NCBI GenBank assembly: GCA_009838525.1
Contig: VXRJ01000035.1
Location: 341,914-405,913, forward strand
Direction: 5' to 3'
DNA: 64,000 nt
DNA from: Acidobacteriota bacterium
GTDB taxonomy: Bacteria > Acidobacteriota > Vicinamibacteria > Vicinamibacterales > UBA8438
Shown: positions 28,623 to 37,136 of the stretch, in pieces
Layout of the letters: every line of letters begins with the position of its first letter
How positions within the stretch are numbered: the first letter of the stretch is position 1
Translations under genes and position numbers: made by a program
The notes under the pieces: model-generated
What the model saw: only the letters and a program-made list of their open reading frames with translations
Database searches by the model: none
What the model was told of the DNA's origin: nothing

Positions 28623-28728
28623 CGCGGCCCAGCCGCCAGTGGTGAAACCCCCGCCGCCAGCGCCCGCGACGCGTAGCCAGCGGTTACGATGGTAGCACCC
28701 GTGTCGTGCCGGCGCGGGTATCGTGGTG

Positions 28729-30225
28729 ATGCGGACTTTCAACCTCGGTGCGCGGCGCGGGCTCCCAGGCGCACTGGTCCTCACGCTCGTCATGACGGCC
28801 CCGGTGTCGGAGGTGAAGGCCCAGCCGGCGCTCGATCTTCAGGACTGCCGTCCGGAGGGAGTCTCCGTGCCGGCCCGTTGCGGTTCGCTCACGGTTTTCG
28901 AAGATCGCGCCGCGGGCGCCGGGCGGACCATCGACCTGAATATCGTGGTGATCCCGGCCGTTTCCGACAGTCCCGAGCCGGATCCGCTCTTCTTCCTGGC
29001 CGGAGGTCCGGGCCAGGCCGCCACCGACCTCGCGCAAGTGGTGCTCTCCCGATTTGCGAACGTGCGACGGGGCCGCGACATCGTCTTCGTCGACCAGCGA
29101 GGCACCGGCGGATCCGGGGGAATGACCTGCGCGTTCTTCGAGACCGAGCTGGACGAGCCGGAGATCAGCGAGTCGCTGCAGGTCGACACGCTGGGGCTCG
29201 ATGACCTGCGCGACTGCCTCGCGGAGATCGCGGCCGTCGCCGACCCGCGTCAGTACACGACCCCGATCGCGATGGACGACCTGGATGACGTCCGCGCGGC
29301 GCTCGGCTACGAGACGATCAACCTGTACGGCGGGTCCTACGGCACTCGCGCCGGCCTGATCTACATGCGCCGGCATCCGGAGCGGGTCCGATCGGCCGTG
29401 CTCGACGGGTTGGCCCCGGTCTCGATGCGACTGCCGTCGAACATGAACGACGACGGACACCGGGCGCTGGATCGCCTGTTTGCCGACTGCGAGGCCGACG
29501 CCGGCTGCCGCGAGGCGTTTCCCGACCTGCCGGAGACGTTTGCACGTGTCATCGAGGATCTGGAGGCGAATCCGCGCCTGCTCACGACGACGCATCCGCG
29601 TACCGGCGAACCGTTCGAAATGGCGCTCAGCGCTCCCCGCTTCGCCAGCGGACTGCGCGGCGTCCTCTACAGCCCGCTCATCGCGAGCCTGTTGCCCTGG
29701 ACCATCACGCGGGCGGCGGAAGCAGACTTCGGGCCGTTCCTCGCGCAGGTCATCCCACTGGCCGACGCCAGCGGGCAAATCAACCCGGGCATGTTCCTCT
29801 CGGTCATCTGCGCCGAGGACCTGTCGCAACTCGCCGATGATGACGTGGAGGCCCTCGCGGCGAACGGAATTCTCGGACGCCTTCAGATCGAGACGTTCGC
29901 CAGCGCGTGCACCGTCTGGCCGGCCGGGGAGTTGCCGGCCGACTATTTCGAGCCGGTTCGCTCCGATGCCCCGACGCTGCTGCTGTCAGGCGACCTCGAC
30001 CCGGTGACGCCGCCGCGTTGGGGTGATGAAGTGCTCGCGGGCCTGAGCAACGCTCGCCACGTCGTCGCGCCGGGCGCCGGCCACGGTGTCATCGCCCGCG
30101 GCTGCGCCGATGACGTCGTCGCTGACTTCATCGAGGCGGGCACGCACGCTGGTCTGGACGTGAGCTGTCTCGAGCGGATCCGAAGACCGCCATTCATGCT
30201 TTCCGCCGCGGGTACCGATCCATGA
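28729..30225 (+). CDS. Exported alpha/beta hydrolase, peptidase family S33-like
   Basis: 498 residues from the ATG at 28729 (two GTGs lie directly before it). A signal peptide (LPGALVLTLVMTAPVSEVKA) is followed by the alpha/beta hydrolase core. The oxyanion segment is FLAGGPGQ and the nucleophile motif is GGSYGT with Ser203. The acid is in SGDLDPVTPP and the histidine is in GAGHGVIARGC. This matches tripeptidyl-aminopeptidase or proline-iminopeptidase-like secreted hydrolases of about 500 residues, which remove short peptides or act on related esters. The stop overlaps the ABC ATPase start (ATGA), so it is coupled to an exporter operon. The substrate is unknown. Confidence 0.9.
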   Translation: MRTFNLGARRGLPGALVLTLVMTAPVSEVKAQPALDLQDCRPEGVSVPARCGSLTVFEDRAAGAGRTIDLNIVVIPAVSDSPEPDPLFFLAGGPGQAATDLAQVVLSRFANVRRGRDIVFVDQRGTGGSGGMTCAFFETELDEPEISESLQVDTLGLDDLRDCLAEIAAVADPRQYTTPIAMDDLDDVRAALGYETINLYGGSYGTRAGLIYMRRHPERVRSAVLDGLAPVSMRLPSNMNDDGHRALDRLFADCEADAGCREAFPDLPETFARVIEDLEANPRLLTTTHPRTGEPFEMALSAPRFASGLRGVLYSPLIASLLPWTITRAAEADFGPFLAQVIPLADASGQINPGMFLSVICAEDLSQLADDDVEALAANGILGRLQIETFASACTVWPAGELPADYFEPVRSDAPTLLLSGDLDPVTPPRWGDEVLAGLSNARHVVAPGAGHGVIARGCADDVVADFIEAGTHAGLDVSCLERIRRPPFMLSAAGTDP

Positions 30226-30953
30226 TCGAAGTTCGAGGTCTGGAGCGCCGTTTCGGCGACGTGGTGGCGGTGGACGGAGTCAGCTTCATCGCGCGCGACG
30301 GCCGCATTACCGGCCTCCTCGGCCCGAACGGCGCCGGTAAGACCACGACCTTGCGCACCCTCTACGGCCTGCTTCGCCCCGACGCGGGCAGCGTCGCCGT
30401 CGACGGGACGGATGCGGTTGCCGACCCGCTTGCCGTACAGCGGCTTATCGGCGTCCTGCCCGACGCGCACGGGCTCTACGTCCGCCTCACCGCCCGCGAA
30501 CATCTCCGCTACGTGGGAGAGTTGCACGCCCTCGATGCCGCGACGGTCGAGAGGTCGATCGACCGTCTCGTGGAACTCCTGGACATGGGCGAGATCATCG
30601 ACCGCCGCGTGCAGGGTTTCTCGACCGGCGAACGGATGAAGGTCGCGGTGGGGCGGGCCCTCGTGCACGACCCGCCAAACCTGCTGCTTGACGAGCCGAC
30701 CAACGGCCTCGACGTGATGAGCACGCGCGCGATGCGCGAGTTGATCCGGCGGCTGAAGGACGCGGGAAAGTGTGTCCTCTTCTCCAGTCACATCATGCAG
30801 GAAGTCTCGGCGCTCTGTGACGAGATCGTCATCGTGGCCCGCGGCAGGGCCATTGCCCACGGCTCGCCGGCCGAGTTGTGCCAGCAAGCCGGGCAGGATG
30901 ATCTCGAGGAGGCATTCGTGCGGATCATCGGCACCGACGAGGGACTGCAATGA
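30222..30953 (+). CDS. ABC transporter ATP-binding protein, NatA-like
   Basis: 243 residues. Walker A is GPNGAGKT at 34-41, the signature is FSTGERMKV, and Walker B is LLLDEPTNGLD, followed by the switch histidine in FSSHIMQEV. The start overlaps the hydrolase stop and the stop overlaps the permease start, both by ATGA. The sequence is closest in style to the NatA/CcmA group of ABC-2 exporters. It powers the permease encoded next. NatAB of Bacillus exports sodium; whether this pair does so is not shown by sequence. Confidence 0.93.
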   Translation: MIEVRGLERRFGDVVAVDGVSFIARDGRITGLLGPNGAGKTTTLRTLYGLLRPDAGSVAVDGTDAVADPLAVQRLIGVLPDAHGLYVRLTAREHLRYVGELHALDAATVERSIDRLVELLDMGEIIDRRVQGFSTGERMKVAVGRALVHDPPNLLLDEPTNGLDVMSTRAMRELIRRLKDAGKCVLFSSHIMQEVSALCDEIVIVARGRAIAHGSPAELCQQAGQDDLEEAFVRIIGTDEGLQ

Positions 30954-32143
30954 GCGAACGCCGGCTGGGTTTCGCTGGCCAGGTCCGCGCGGTCTGGCGG
31001 AAGGAGTTCACGGACGCCATGCGCGACCGGCGGTCGCTGATGTCGGCGCTCCTCTATCCGATCCTGATGCCGCTGATGATGACCCTCATGTTCGGCGCCC
31101 TGGCGCGCCTGGAGGGCAGCGAGCGGCCGTTGGAACTGCCGATCGCCGGCCAGGAGCGCGCCCCGAATCTGGTCGCGTGGCTGGAGGAGCGCGGCGTGAT
31201 CGTCGTCGATCCGCCGAGCGATCCGGAGGCGGCGGTGCGCAACGGTGACGTCGATCTGGTGCTGATCATCGACGAGGACTATGGAGAGCACTTCCGCTCG
31301 GTGCAGCCCGCGGCCGTCCGCCTCGTGCGCGACAGCTCCCGAACCGCGTCGGGTTCCAGCATCGGCCGGACGCGCAACCTGCTCCGCCAGTACAGCAACC
31401 AGGTAGCGGTACTCCGCTTGGTCGCCCGCGGCGTCAGCCCGGGAGTGATGCAGGCGGTGCAAGTCGACGAGCTGGATCTCGCAACGCCGGCGCAGTCCGC
31501 CGCCCGGCTCTTCGCCATGATCCCGATGCTGCTCATTCTGGGTGCGTTCATCGGCGGGCTCAACGTGGCCATAGACACCACGGCCGGAGAGCGGGAGCGC
31601 CACTCTCTGGAGCCGCTACTGGTCAACCCCGTGTCCCGCACCGCGTTGACGGCCGGGAAATGGCTCACGACCTGCGTGTTCGGCCTCGTCGCCTCGGTGC
31701 TGACGCTGATCGCTTTCCTGTTCATGATGCGCTTCGTGCCTCTGGAGCAGCTTGAGATGCAACTCAACCTGGGGTACCCGCAACTCCTCCTGATGGTCGT
31801 CGCCGTCGCGCCGGTGGCGCTCCTGGCTTCCGGCCTCCAGATGTTCGTGGCGACCTTCTCGCGCAGCTTCAAGGAGGCGCAGACTTACGTCAGCGTACTG
31901 ATCTTCCTGCCGATGATCCCCGGCATGGTCACGCAGATATATCCGCTGCAGCCGGCGGCCTGGATGATGGCGGTGCCGGCCCTTTCCCAGCAGCTCCTGC
32001 TGGTCGACGTCATGGGCGGCGAGGGGGTCTCGATCCCGGGTCTCGTCGGATCGGCCGCCGCCACCACCGTGCTCGCGTTCGTGTTTCTTGCCCTTACGTC
32101 CCGGATGCTGAGTCAGGAGAAGATCATCTTTGGACGCACGTAG
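30950..32143 (+). CDS. ABC-2 type transporter permease, NatB-like
   Basis: 397 residues. One membrane segment near residues 30-50 (LLYPILMPLMMTLMFG) is followed by an extracytoplasmic domain of about 150 residues. A C-terminal cluster of five or so membrane segments follows (about 185-390). The N-terminal motif VWRKEFTDAMRDRRSL is typical of ABC-2 permeases that follow NatA-type ATPases. It starts within the ATPase stop codon. With the preceding ATPase it should form an export complex. It ends 25 bases before the cupin gene start. Confidence 0.9.
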   Translation: MSERRLGFAGQVRAVWRKEFTDAMRDRRSLMSALLYPILMPLMMTLMFGALARLEGSERPLELPIAGQERAPNLVAWLEERGVIVVDPPSDPEAAVRNGDVDLVLIIDEDYGEHFRSVQPAAVRLVRDSSRTASGSSIGRTRNLLRQYSNQVAVLRLVARGVSPGVMQAVQVDELDLATPAQSAARLFAMIPMLLILGAFIGGLNVAIDTTAGERERHSLEPLLVNPVSRTALTAGKWLTTCVFGLVASVLTLIAFLFMMRFVPLEQLEMQLNLGYPQLLLMVVAVAPVALLASGLQMFVATFSRSFKEAQTYVSVLIFLPMIPGMVTQIYPLQPAAWMMAVPALSQQLLLVDVMGGEGVSIPGLVGSAAATTVLAFVFLALTSRMLSQEKIIFGRT

Positions 32144-32168
32144 GGGCTTTCACCAGAGGAGGTCAGCG

Positions 32169-32624
32169 ATGAGCTGGAGATCATGGCGGGAACGGTTGCG
32201 GATCGGACTCCTGATGGGGACCGTCGTGGTGGTCGCGGTGGTTTGGTTCGGCCAGGAGGCGTCGTCCGGCCAGGAGAATCCCTTCACCGGCACGTCCTTC
32301 CGGATCGAGGCGGGGGATGTCCGCGTGTCGTCCCGGGGTTTCGAGGCCGGCGCCCGAACGCACTGGCACACCCACAGCGAACAGTTGCTGTTCGTAAAGG
32401 AGGGCGCGCTCCGTTACCAGGTCGAGGGGCAGCCGGTCCGGAACATCGGTTTGCACGAGACCGCCCGTCTGCCGCGCGGCGTGCGCCACTGGCACGGCGC
32501 GACGCCGGATGAGGCGCTGACGCACGTTTCGATCACGTTCCCGAACGCGGACGGCGAGCACCTGGCCATCGAGTGGATGGAGCCGGTCACCGACGACGTA
32601 TACGAGAGCGGCGCGGGCCGGTGA
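32169..32624 (+). CDS. Exported cupin-domain protein
   Basis: 151 residues from the ATG at 32169, which has AGAGGAGG upstream. Residues about 11-30 form a signal or membrane segment. The cupin core shows the metal-ligand pattern HWHTHSEQLLFV with a following Glu or Gln and a second histidine motif (VRHWHGA), so a bound metal is likely. Small single-domain cupins of this kind include quercetinase-like and carboxymuconolactone-related proteins, but no exact function can be given. It ends the hydrolase-ABC operon. Confidence 0.85.
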   Translation: MSWRSWRERLRIGLLMGTVVVVAVVWFGQEASSGQENPFTGTSFRIEAGDVRVSSRGFEAGARTHWHTHSEQLLFVKEGALRYQVEGQPVRNIGLHETARLPRGVRHWHGATPDEALTHVSITFPNADGEHLAIEWMEPVTDDVYESGAGR

Positions 32625-32652
32625 TCGGGTCCGCGCCCGCCCTTCCAGGCGC

Positions 32653-35142
32653 CTAGCCGGAATCCCGGAGGGCGGCGAGCGGCTCGATCCTCGTCGCCCG
32701 TCGCGCGGCCAGCAGGCTCGCCGCCGCACATATGACCAGCAGCAGGGCGGTGAGGCCCGCAATGATCGCCGGCGCCAGCGGCGTCACGCCAAAGAGGAGG
32801 GGGCGGAGCAGCCCGCTGGAGGCGAACGCGACACCGACGCCGATGGCGGCCCCGAGCAGCGCGAGGCTGACCGACTGTCCCCAAACGAGGCGCAGCACGT
32901 CGGCGGGCCGCGCCCCGACCGCCCGGCGCACGGCGATCTCCCGGGTCCTCCGGGCGACGCCGAAGGCAACGGCGCCAAAGAGGCCGATGGCCGCGAGTCC
33001 CGTGGCCAGAGCCGCCAGCAAAGTGGCCATCGTCATGTTGAACTGCCAGGGTCGGAGGACGTTGTCGATCAGACTGCGCATCGGTGCAATGGACCCGATC
33101 ACGAAGTTGGGATCGGCCAGATGAACCTCGGACCGGATCGCCGGGGCGAGTTGCGCGGGATCGCCTTCCGTTTGAATCACGAGGTGGTTCAGGTTCATCG
33201 GCACCTGGGTAAACGGCACATAGAGATCGAATCGTCCGCGTTCGAGTTCGCGGTAACGGGCGTCCCCGACGACGCCAACGACGGTCTGCCACGCCGGAGA
33301 GTCGTCCGCCTCGGCTTGGGCGCCGATGGCGATCAGGCGGCGGCCGAGCGGCTCGCTGGTTGGCCACAGGTAGCGCGCCAGCGATTCGCTCACGACGACG
33401 GCGGGCGGCGCCTCCAACGTGTCGCGGTCGGTGAACGTTCGGCCGGCCACCAGATCGATTCCCATCGCCGTGAAGTAGCCGGGCGAGACGGACTGCATGG
33501 CGATGGGCGGCCGCTCCGGGCGGTCGGGTCCATCCAGCGGTTCCCCCTCCAGGATGACGCCGCCGTCCACGCCGACGACGCCATGCTGGAAGGGGAGCAG
33601 CAGGGCGCCGCCCGCCGCTTCCACGCCGCGCAGTTCCCGGACGCGGTTGAGTAGTTCACGATAGGCGCTCCGCCGCTGCGCGTCCGCCTCGTAGGCGCCG
33701 TCGCGCGGCGTGAGGCTGACCGTCAGTACATCGGCGGGCCGGTAGCCGAGGTCGATCCGCGCGAGGTTGAGATAGCTCGACGCGAGGAGCCCCGCGCCCA
33801 CCGTCAGCACCAGCGCCATCGCAACCTGGGAGACGACCAGCGCGTTGCGTGCGGCGCTCCCCGTCCGGCCACCCGTCGCGCCGCGCGCGCCGTCGCGCAG
33901 CCAGGCGGCGAGCGGCAGCCGGCTGGCCCCCGGGGACGTTACGGCGGTCATCGCAAGACCGAGGCCAAGCGCCAGCGCCGCGGCGACCGCCACCGCTCTT
34001 CCGTCGACGGCGGCGTTCTCCAGCCTGGGCAGGTCCGCCGGCCCGAGCGCCGCGAGCACCGGCAGGGTGACCCAGGCCAGTGCAAGCCCGCCTGCCGCCG
34101 CGCCTCCCGTCACGAGCAGCGTCTCGATCAGGTGGCCTCGAAACAGGCGTCCCTGGCCAATGCCGAGCGCGCACTGCACGGCCACGTCCCGCCGGCGCGA
34201 CTGCGACCGCACGATGATCAATCCGGCCACGTTGACGCCGGCAATCAGCAGCAGGAGCAGCGCACCGATCTGGAGCACGAGCAGGGCCGCTTCGCCGTTG
34301 CCGAAGACGTAGTCCGCCAGGGGCGTGATGACCGCCCGTCGCGTTTCCCACCGCGAGAAGTGCGATTCCCACAGCCCCGGTACGATGACGTCCATTTCGG
34401 CTCGCGCCTGCTCCAGGGTCCGGCCGGGAGCGAGGCGGCCGATGACGTAGAGGACGCCGAGGCCGCGCCGCGCGCCCGCGTCCATGGTGTTTTCGCGGAA
34501 GATGCCGGCCAGCTCGCGCCCAACCGGCGTCCATACTTCCGCCCCGGGCGGGAATCGGAAGGCGGGCGGCATGACGCCGACCACCGTGAACGGTTCGCGC
34601 CCCGCTCCGACGGGGACCGTGGACCCCACGATGGCAGGGTCCCTATCGAAGTACTGCTGCCACGCGGCGTGGCTCAGCACCATCGTGCGGGGCGCCTCCG
34701 GCTCGTCCTCCGCCGCCACGAACGTCCGGCCGTGGAGCGCCTGCGCCCCCAGCGTGTCGAAGAACGAGGCGGAGACCGCGCTGATGGTCAGCCGGAGCGG
34801 CGGATCCTCCTGAACCTCCACGTCGCCCCAGGTCGTCGATCCCATCGCGGCCATATCCGCGAACGACCCCGCCTCCGCCCGCCAGTCCTCGAAGTTGGGA
34901 AGCGACACCTCGATGTGCGGGTTGCTGCTGCTGTCGTCCTTCTCCCACATGACGACCAGCTCGTCCTGATCGGCAAATGGCAGCGGCTGAAGAAGGACCG
35001 CGTCCACGACGGCGAACAGGCCCACTGTCAACCCGAGACCGAGGGCCAGCGTCAGCGTCGCCGTCAGCGTGAAGCCGGGTTGCCTGCGGAGGCCGCGGAT
35101 TGCGTAGCGGAGGTCCTGGCGGCAGGCGTCGGCAGGACCCAT
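32653..35142 (-). CDS. ADOP-type (MacB/FtsX-like) ABC permease
   Basis: 829 residues. The N-terminus (QDLRYAIRGLRRQPGFT, then a membrane segment) is the hallmark of the acidobacterial duplicated orphan permease family. The layout is membrane segment, MacB-like periplasmic core (about 50-240), three membrane segments with FtsX-type sequence (about 270-400), a second periplasmic core (about 440-660) and a last FtsX-type membrane cluster (about 690-825; RREIAVRRAVGARP-like). No ATPase is adjacent, as is usual for these orphans. They probably work like MacB in mechanotransmission or efflux, but the partner ATPase is unknown. Confidence 0.94.
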   Translation of the reverse strand: MGPADACRQDLRYAIRGLRRQPGFTLTATLTLALGLGLTVGLFAVVDAVLLQPLPFADQDELVVMWEKDDSSSNPHIEVSLPNFEDWRAEAGSFADMAAMGSTTWGDVEVQEDPPLRLTISAVSASFFDTLGAQALHGRTFVAAEDEPEAPRTMVLSHAAWQQYFDRDPAIVGSTVPVGAGREPFTVVGVMPPAFRFPPGAEVWTPVGRELAGIFRENTMDAGARRGLGVLYVIGRLAPGRTLEQARAEMDVIVPGLWESHFSRWETRRAVITPLADYVFGNGEAALLVLQIGALLLLLIAGVNVAGLIIVRSQSRRRDVAVQCALGIGQGRLFRGHLIETLLVTGGAAAGGLALAWVTLPVLAALGPADLPRLENAAVDGRAVAVAAALALGLGLAMTAVTSPGASRLPLAAWLRDGARGATGGRTGSAARNALVVSQVAMALVLTVGAGLLASSYLNLARIDLGYRPADVLTVSLTPRDGAYEADAQRRSAYRELLNRVRELRGVEAAGGALLLPFQHGVVGVDGGVILEGEPLDGPDRPERPPIAMQSVSPGYFTAMGIDLVAGRTFTDRDTLEAPPAVVVSESLARYLWPTSEPLGRRLIAIGAQAEADDSPAWQTVVGVVGDARYRELERGRFDLYVPFTQVPMNLNHLVIQTEGDPAQLAPAIRSEVHLADPNFVIGSIAPMRSLIDNVLRPWQFNMTMATLLAALATGLAAIGLFGAVAFGVARRTREIAVRRAVGARPADVLRLVWGQSVSLALLGAAIGVGVAFASSGLLRPLLFGVTPLAPAIIAGLTALLLVICAAASLLAARRATRIEPLAALRDSG

Positions 35143-35150
35143 GCTGGACG

Positions 35151-35156
35151 ATGTTA
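35151..35156 (-). promoter_or_regulatory. -10 box of the ADOP permease gene
   Basis: TAACAT on the minus strand, 8 bases before the ATG at 35142. It overlaps the forward -10 box of the aminotransferase gene, so the two divergent promoters share DNA. Confidence 0.35.
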
Positions 35157-35160
35157 CTAT
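35152..35160 (+). promoter_or_regulatory. Extended -10 box of the aminotransferase gene
   Basis: TGtTACTAT, 8 bases before the GTG at 35169. It overlaps the reverse -10 box of the ADOP gene. No ribosome-binding site is present, so the transcript is probably leaderless. Confidence 0.4.
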
Positions 35161-35168
35161 CCGCCCCC

Positions 35169-36302
35169 GTGACCATCGAGCCGTTCGCTCTGGAGCGCTT
35201 CCAGTCCGTCTACGAGCATCAGGTCGACATCAACCTGTCGGAGAGCGGCGTCGAGCCCTTGCGGCTCGAAGACCTGCTGCCAGCGGACGAGCTCGAACGC
35301 TTGCTCCGGGAACCGCTCGGCTACACGCAGACGAACGGCTCGGCGGAACTGCGTGAACTCGTCGCGGCGGAGTACGCCGGCGCGTCGGTCGACAGCGTCC
35401 TGATCACCACGGGTTGTGCCGAGGCGAACTTCCTCACGTGCTGGAAGTTGGTCGAGCCGGGCGACGAAGTGGTGGTGTTGCATCCGAACTACCTGCAGAC
35501 GCACCTGCTCGCCCATGCGCACGGGGCGCGCGTGCGTCCGTGGCGGTTGCGTCTCACCGGCGGCGGCGCAGCCCGCTGGGCGCCCGCGCTGGACGAGCTC
35601 CGCGACCTCGTCACCGAGCGCACGCGGCTGATCGCCCTCTGCAATCCGAACAACCCGACCGGGGCGCGCCTTACCGGCGAGGAGATCGACGCAGTGTGCA
35701 CGGTGGCGGCGCGGCACGGCGCGTGGGTGCTCTCGGACGAGGTCTACCGCGGAGCCGAGCGCGATGGCGTTCTGACCGCATCCGTCTGGGGCCGCTACGA
35801 CCGGCTTGTCGTCACGTCCGGACTCTCGAAGGTTTATGGGCTACCGGGACTGCGGATCGGCTGGGTCGTCGCTCCACCAGCCCTCTGCGAGGAACTCTGG
35901 GCCCGGCGTGACTTCACGACGATAGCGCCGGCCGCGCTGAGCGACCGCCTTGCCCGACTTGCGCTGGCGCCCGACATGAGTGCCCGGCTCCGCGCCCGGG
36001 CGCAGCAGCGCGTGGCGGAGCACTACGCCGTCGTTCGCGAGTGGATTGCCGGAACGGGGGCGGGTCTGGCTCACGTGCCACCGGAGGCGGGCGCCATCGC
36101 CTTCCTCGGCTATCCGCACGCCGTCGGGTCGGAGGAGCTGGCGACGACGTTGCGGGAGACCGCCGGCGTGCTCGTCGCCCCCGGCGCCTATTTCGGGCTC
36201 GACGGTTACCTGCGGATCGGGTTCGGCGAGGCGGAGGCGCCCCTCCGCATCGGCCTCGGCCGGCTGGAGCATCTCTTTAGCGGCTTGCCGCAGCCCGCCT
36301 GA
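35169..36302 (+). CDS. PLP-dependent aminotransferase, class I/II fold
   Basis: 377 residues from the GTG at 35169; ATG 35151 lies within the promoter boxes. Fold type I motifs are in order: TNGSAELRELVA, the GCAEANF segment, NPNNPTGA, LSDEVYRG, and the PLP lysine in SGLSKVYGLPGLRIGW. The final domain ends with YLRIGFGEAE. It is cytoplasmic and transfers an amino group between an amino acid and a 2-oxo acid through pyridoxal phosphate. The substrate cannot be assigned. It could also be a PLP-dependent cyclase or lyase of the same fold. It is monocistronic and divergent from the ADOP gene. Confidence 0.9.
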   Translation: MTIEPFALERFQSVYEHQVDINLSESGVEPLRLEDLLPADELERLLREPLGYTQTNGSAELRELVAAEYAGASVDSVLITTGCAEANFLTCWKLVEPGDEVVVLHPNYLQTHLLAHAHGARVRPWRLRLTGGGAARWAPALDELRDLVTERTRLIALCNPNNPTGARLTGEEIDAVCTVAARHGAWVLSDEVYRGAERDGVLTASVWGRYDRLVVTSGLSKVYGLPGLRIGWVVAPPALCEELWARRDFTTIAPAALSDRLARLALAPDMSARLRARAQQRVAEHYAVVREWIAGTGAGLAHVPPEAGAIAFLGYPHAVGSEELATTLRETAGVLVAPGAYFGLDGYLRIGFGEAEAPLRIGLGRLEHLFSGLPQPA

Positions 36303-36326
36303 GTGGATGCTCGGCTCCTTTCTGTA

Positions 36327-36370
36327 TTGACGTCGCGTTGCGCAGGGCTGTAGCCTTACTTCAAGTAAGG
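36327..36370 (+). promoter_or_regulatory. Promoter and palindromic operator of the first AbrB-PIN pair
   Basis: TTGACG (36327-36332) and TAGCCT (36351-36356), 18 bases apart, form a plausible -35/-10 pair. A perfect palindrome, CCTTACTT-c-AAGTAAGG (36354-36370), overlaps the -10 box and the expected start site. This is where an autoregulating antitoxin would bind (inference). Confidence 0.55.
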
Positions 36371-36386
36371 AAAAGAGAAATACACA

Positions 36387-36626
36387 ATGCAGGCTACGAT
36401 AACCAGCAAGGGGCAGGTGACCTTGCCCAAACCGATCAGGGACAGGCTCCACCTCCAGCCCGGCGACAGGATCGACTTTTTGCTGGACGACGATGGCTGC
36501 TTGCGAGTCGAGCCCGTCACCGCATCGGTAACGCAACTGAAGGGCATGGTGCCCAAGCCCGGCGCACCGATCACTCTCGAGCAGATGGACTCGGCCATCT
36601 CTCGGGGAGCCAGGCGCAGATCCTGA
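36387..36626 (+). CDS. AbrB/MazE-type antitoxin
   Basis: 79 residues. The swapped-hairpin DNA-binding domain of the SpoVT/AbrB class is clear: ITSKGQVTLPKPIRDRL at 5-21, then GDRIDFLLDDDG. The acidic and basic tail (about 50-79) would contact the toxin. It lies 4 bases before a PIN toxin gene, so this is a type II toxin-antitoxin pair of the VapBC kind. Autoregulation through the 17-base palindrome upstream is likely. Confidence 0.92.
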   Translation: MQATITSKGQVTLPKPIRDRLHLQPGDRIDFLLDDDGCLRVEPVTASVTQLKGMVPKPGAPITLEQMDSAISRGARRRS

Positions 36627-36630
36627 GTCG

Positions 36631-37029
36631 ATGGTCGGACTCGACACCAACGTCCTGGCGCGCTACATCGTGCAGGACGATCCCTCACAGTCTGCCGCCG
36701 CGACGCGCCTCATCGAGGAGCACTGTACGGTGGAGGTTCCGGGCTACGTAAGCGTTACCGTACTGGTCGAGTTGGTGTGGGTTCTGACGCGCGCCTACGG
36801 CTACGAGAAGCCGGTCGTCATCGAGGTGATCCGTCAGGTGCTGCGAACCGCCGAGCTCGTGGTCGAGGACCACCACATCATCTGGGCAGCCCTGCGCGAG
36901 TTCGCGCCGGGGACCGCCGACTTTGCGGACTACCTGATTGCCCACCGCAACCACGCCCGCGGCTGCGCGCGCACCTGCACCTTCGACCGCCGGGCGGCCC
37001 GAGGCCGGTACTTCGCACTCGTGACCTGA
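36631..37029 (+). CDS. PIN-domain ribonuclease toxin, VapC-like
   Basis: 132 residues. The PIN fold is shown by GLDTNVLARY with Asp5, a central Glu in VTVLVELVWVL, and the late acidic pair (DFADYLI, TFDRRAA). These form the metal-binding nuclease site. Known VapC proteins cut tRNA or rRNA when freed from the antitoxin. It follows the AbrB-type gene closely and is co-transcribed. About 107 bases then separate it from the outer-membrane protein gene; I see nothing certain there. Confidence 0.92.
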   Translation: MVGLDTNVLARYIVQDDPSQSAAATRLIEEHCTVEVPGYVSVTVLVELVWVLTRAYGYEKPVVIEVIRQVLRTAELVVEDHHIIWAALREFAPGTADFADYLIAHRNHARGCARTCTFDRRAARGRYFALVT

Positions 37030-37136
37030 GTCGCGCAGCCTTGCGAACTCGGTGCTTCGGCATTCCGACTTCAAGAGGGTGCGTGTAGTAGCATTCCGCG
37101 CGGGCGCGCATCGCCTGCAGATTCGACCTCATCGGC

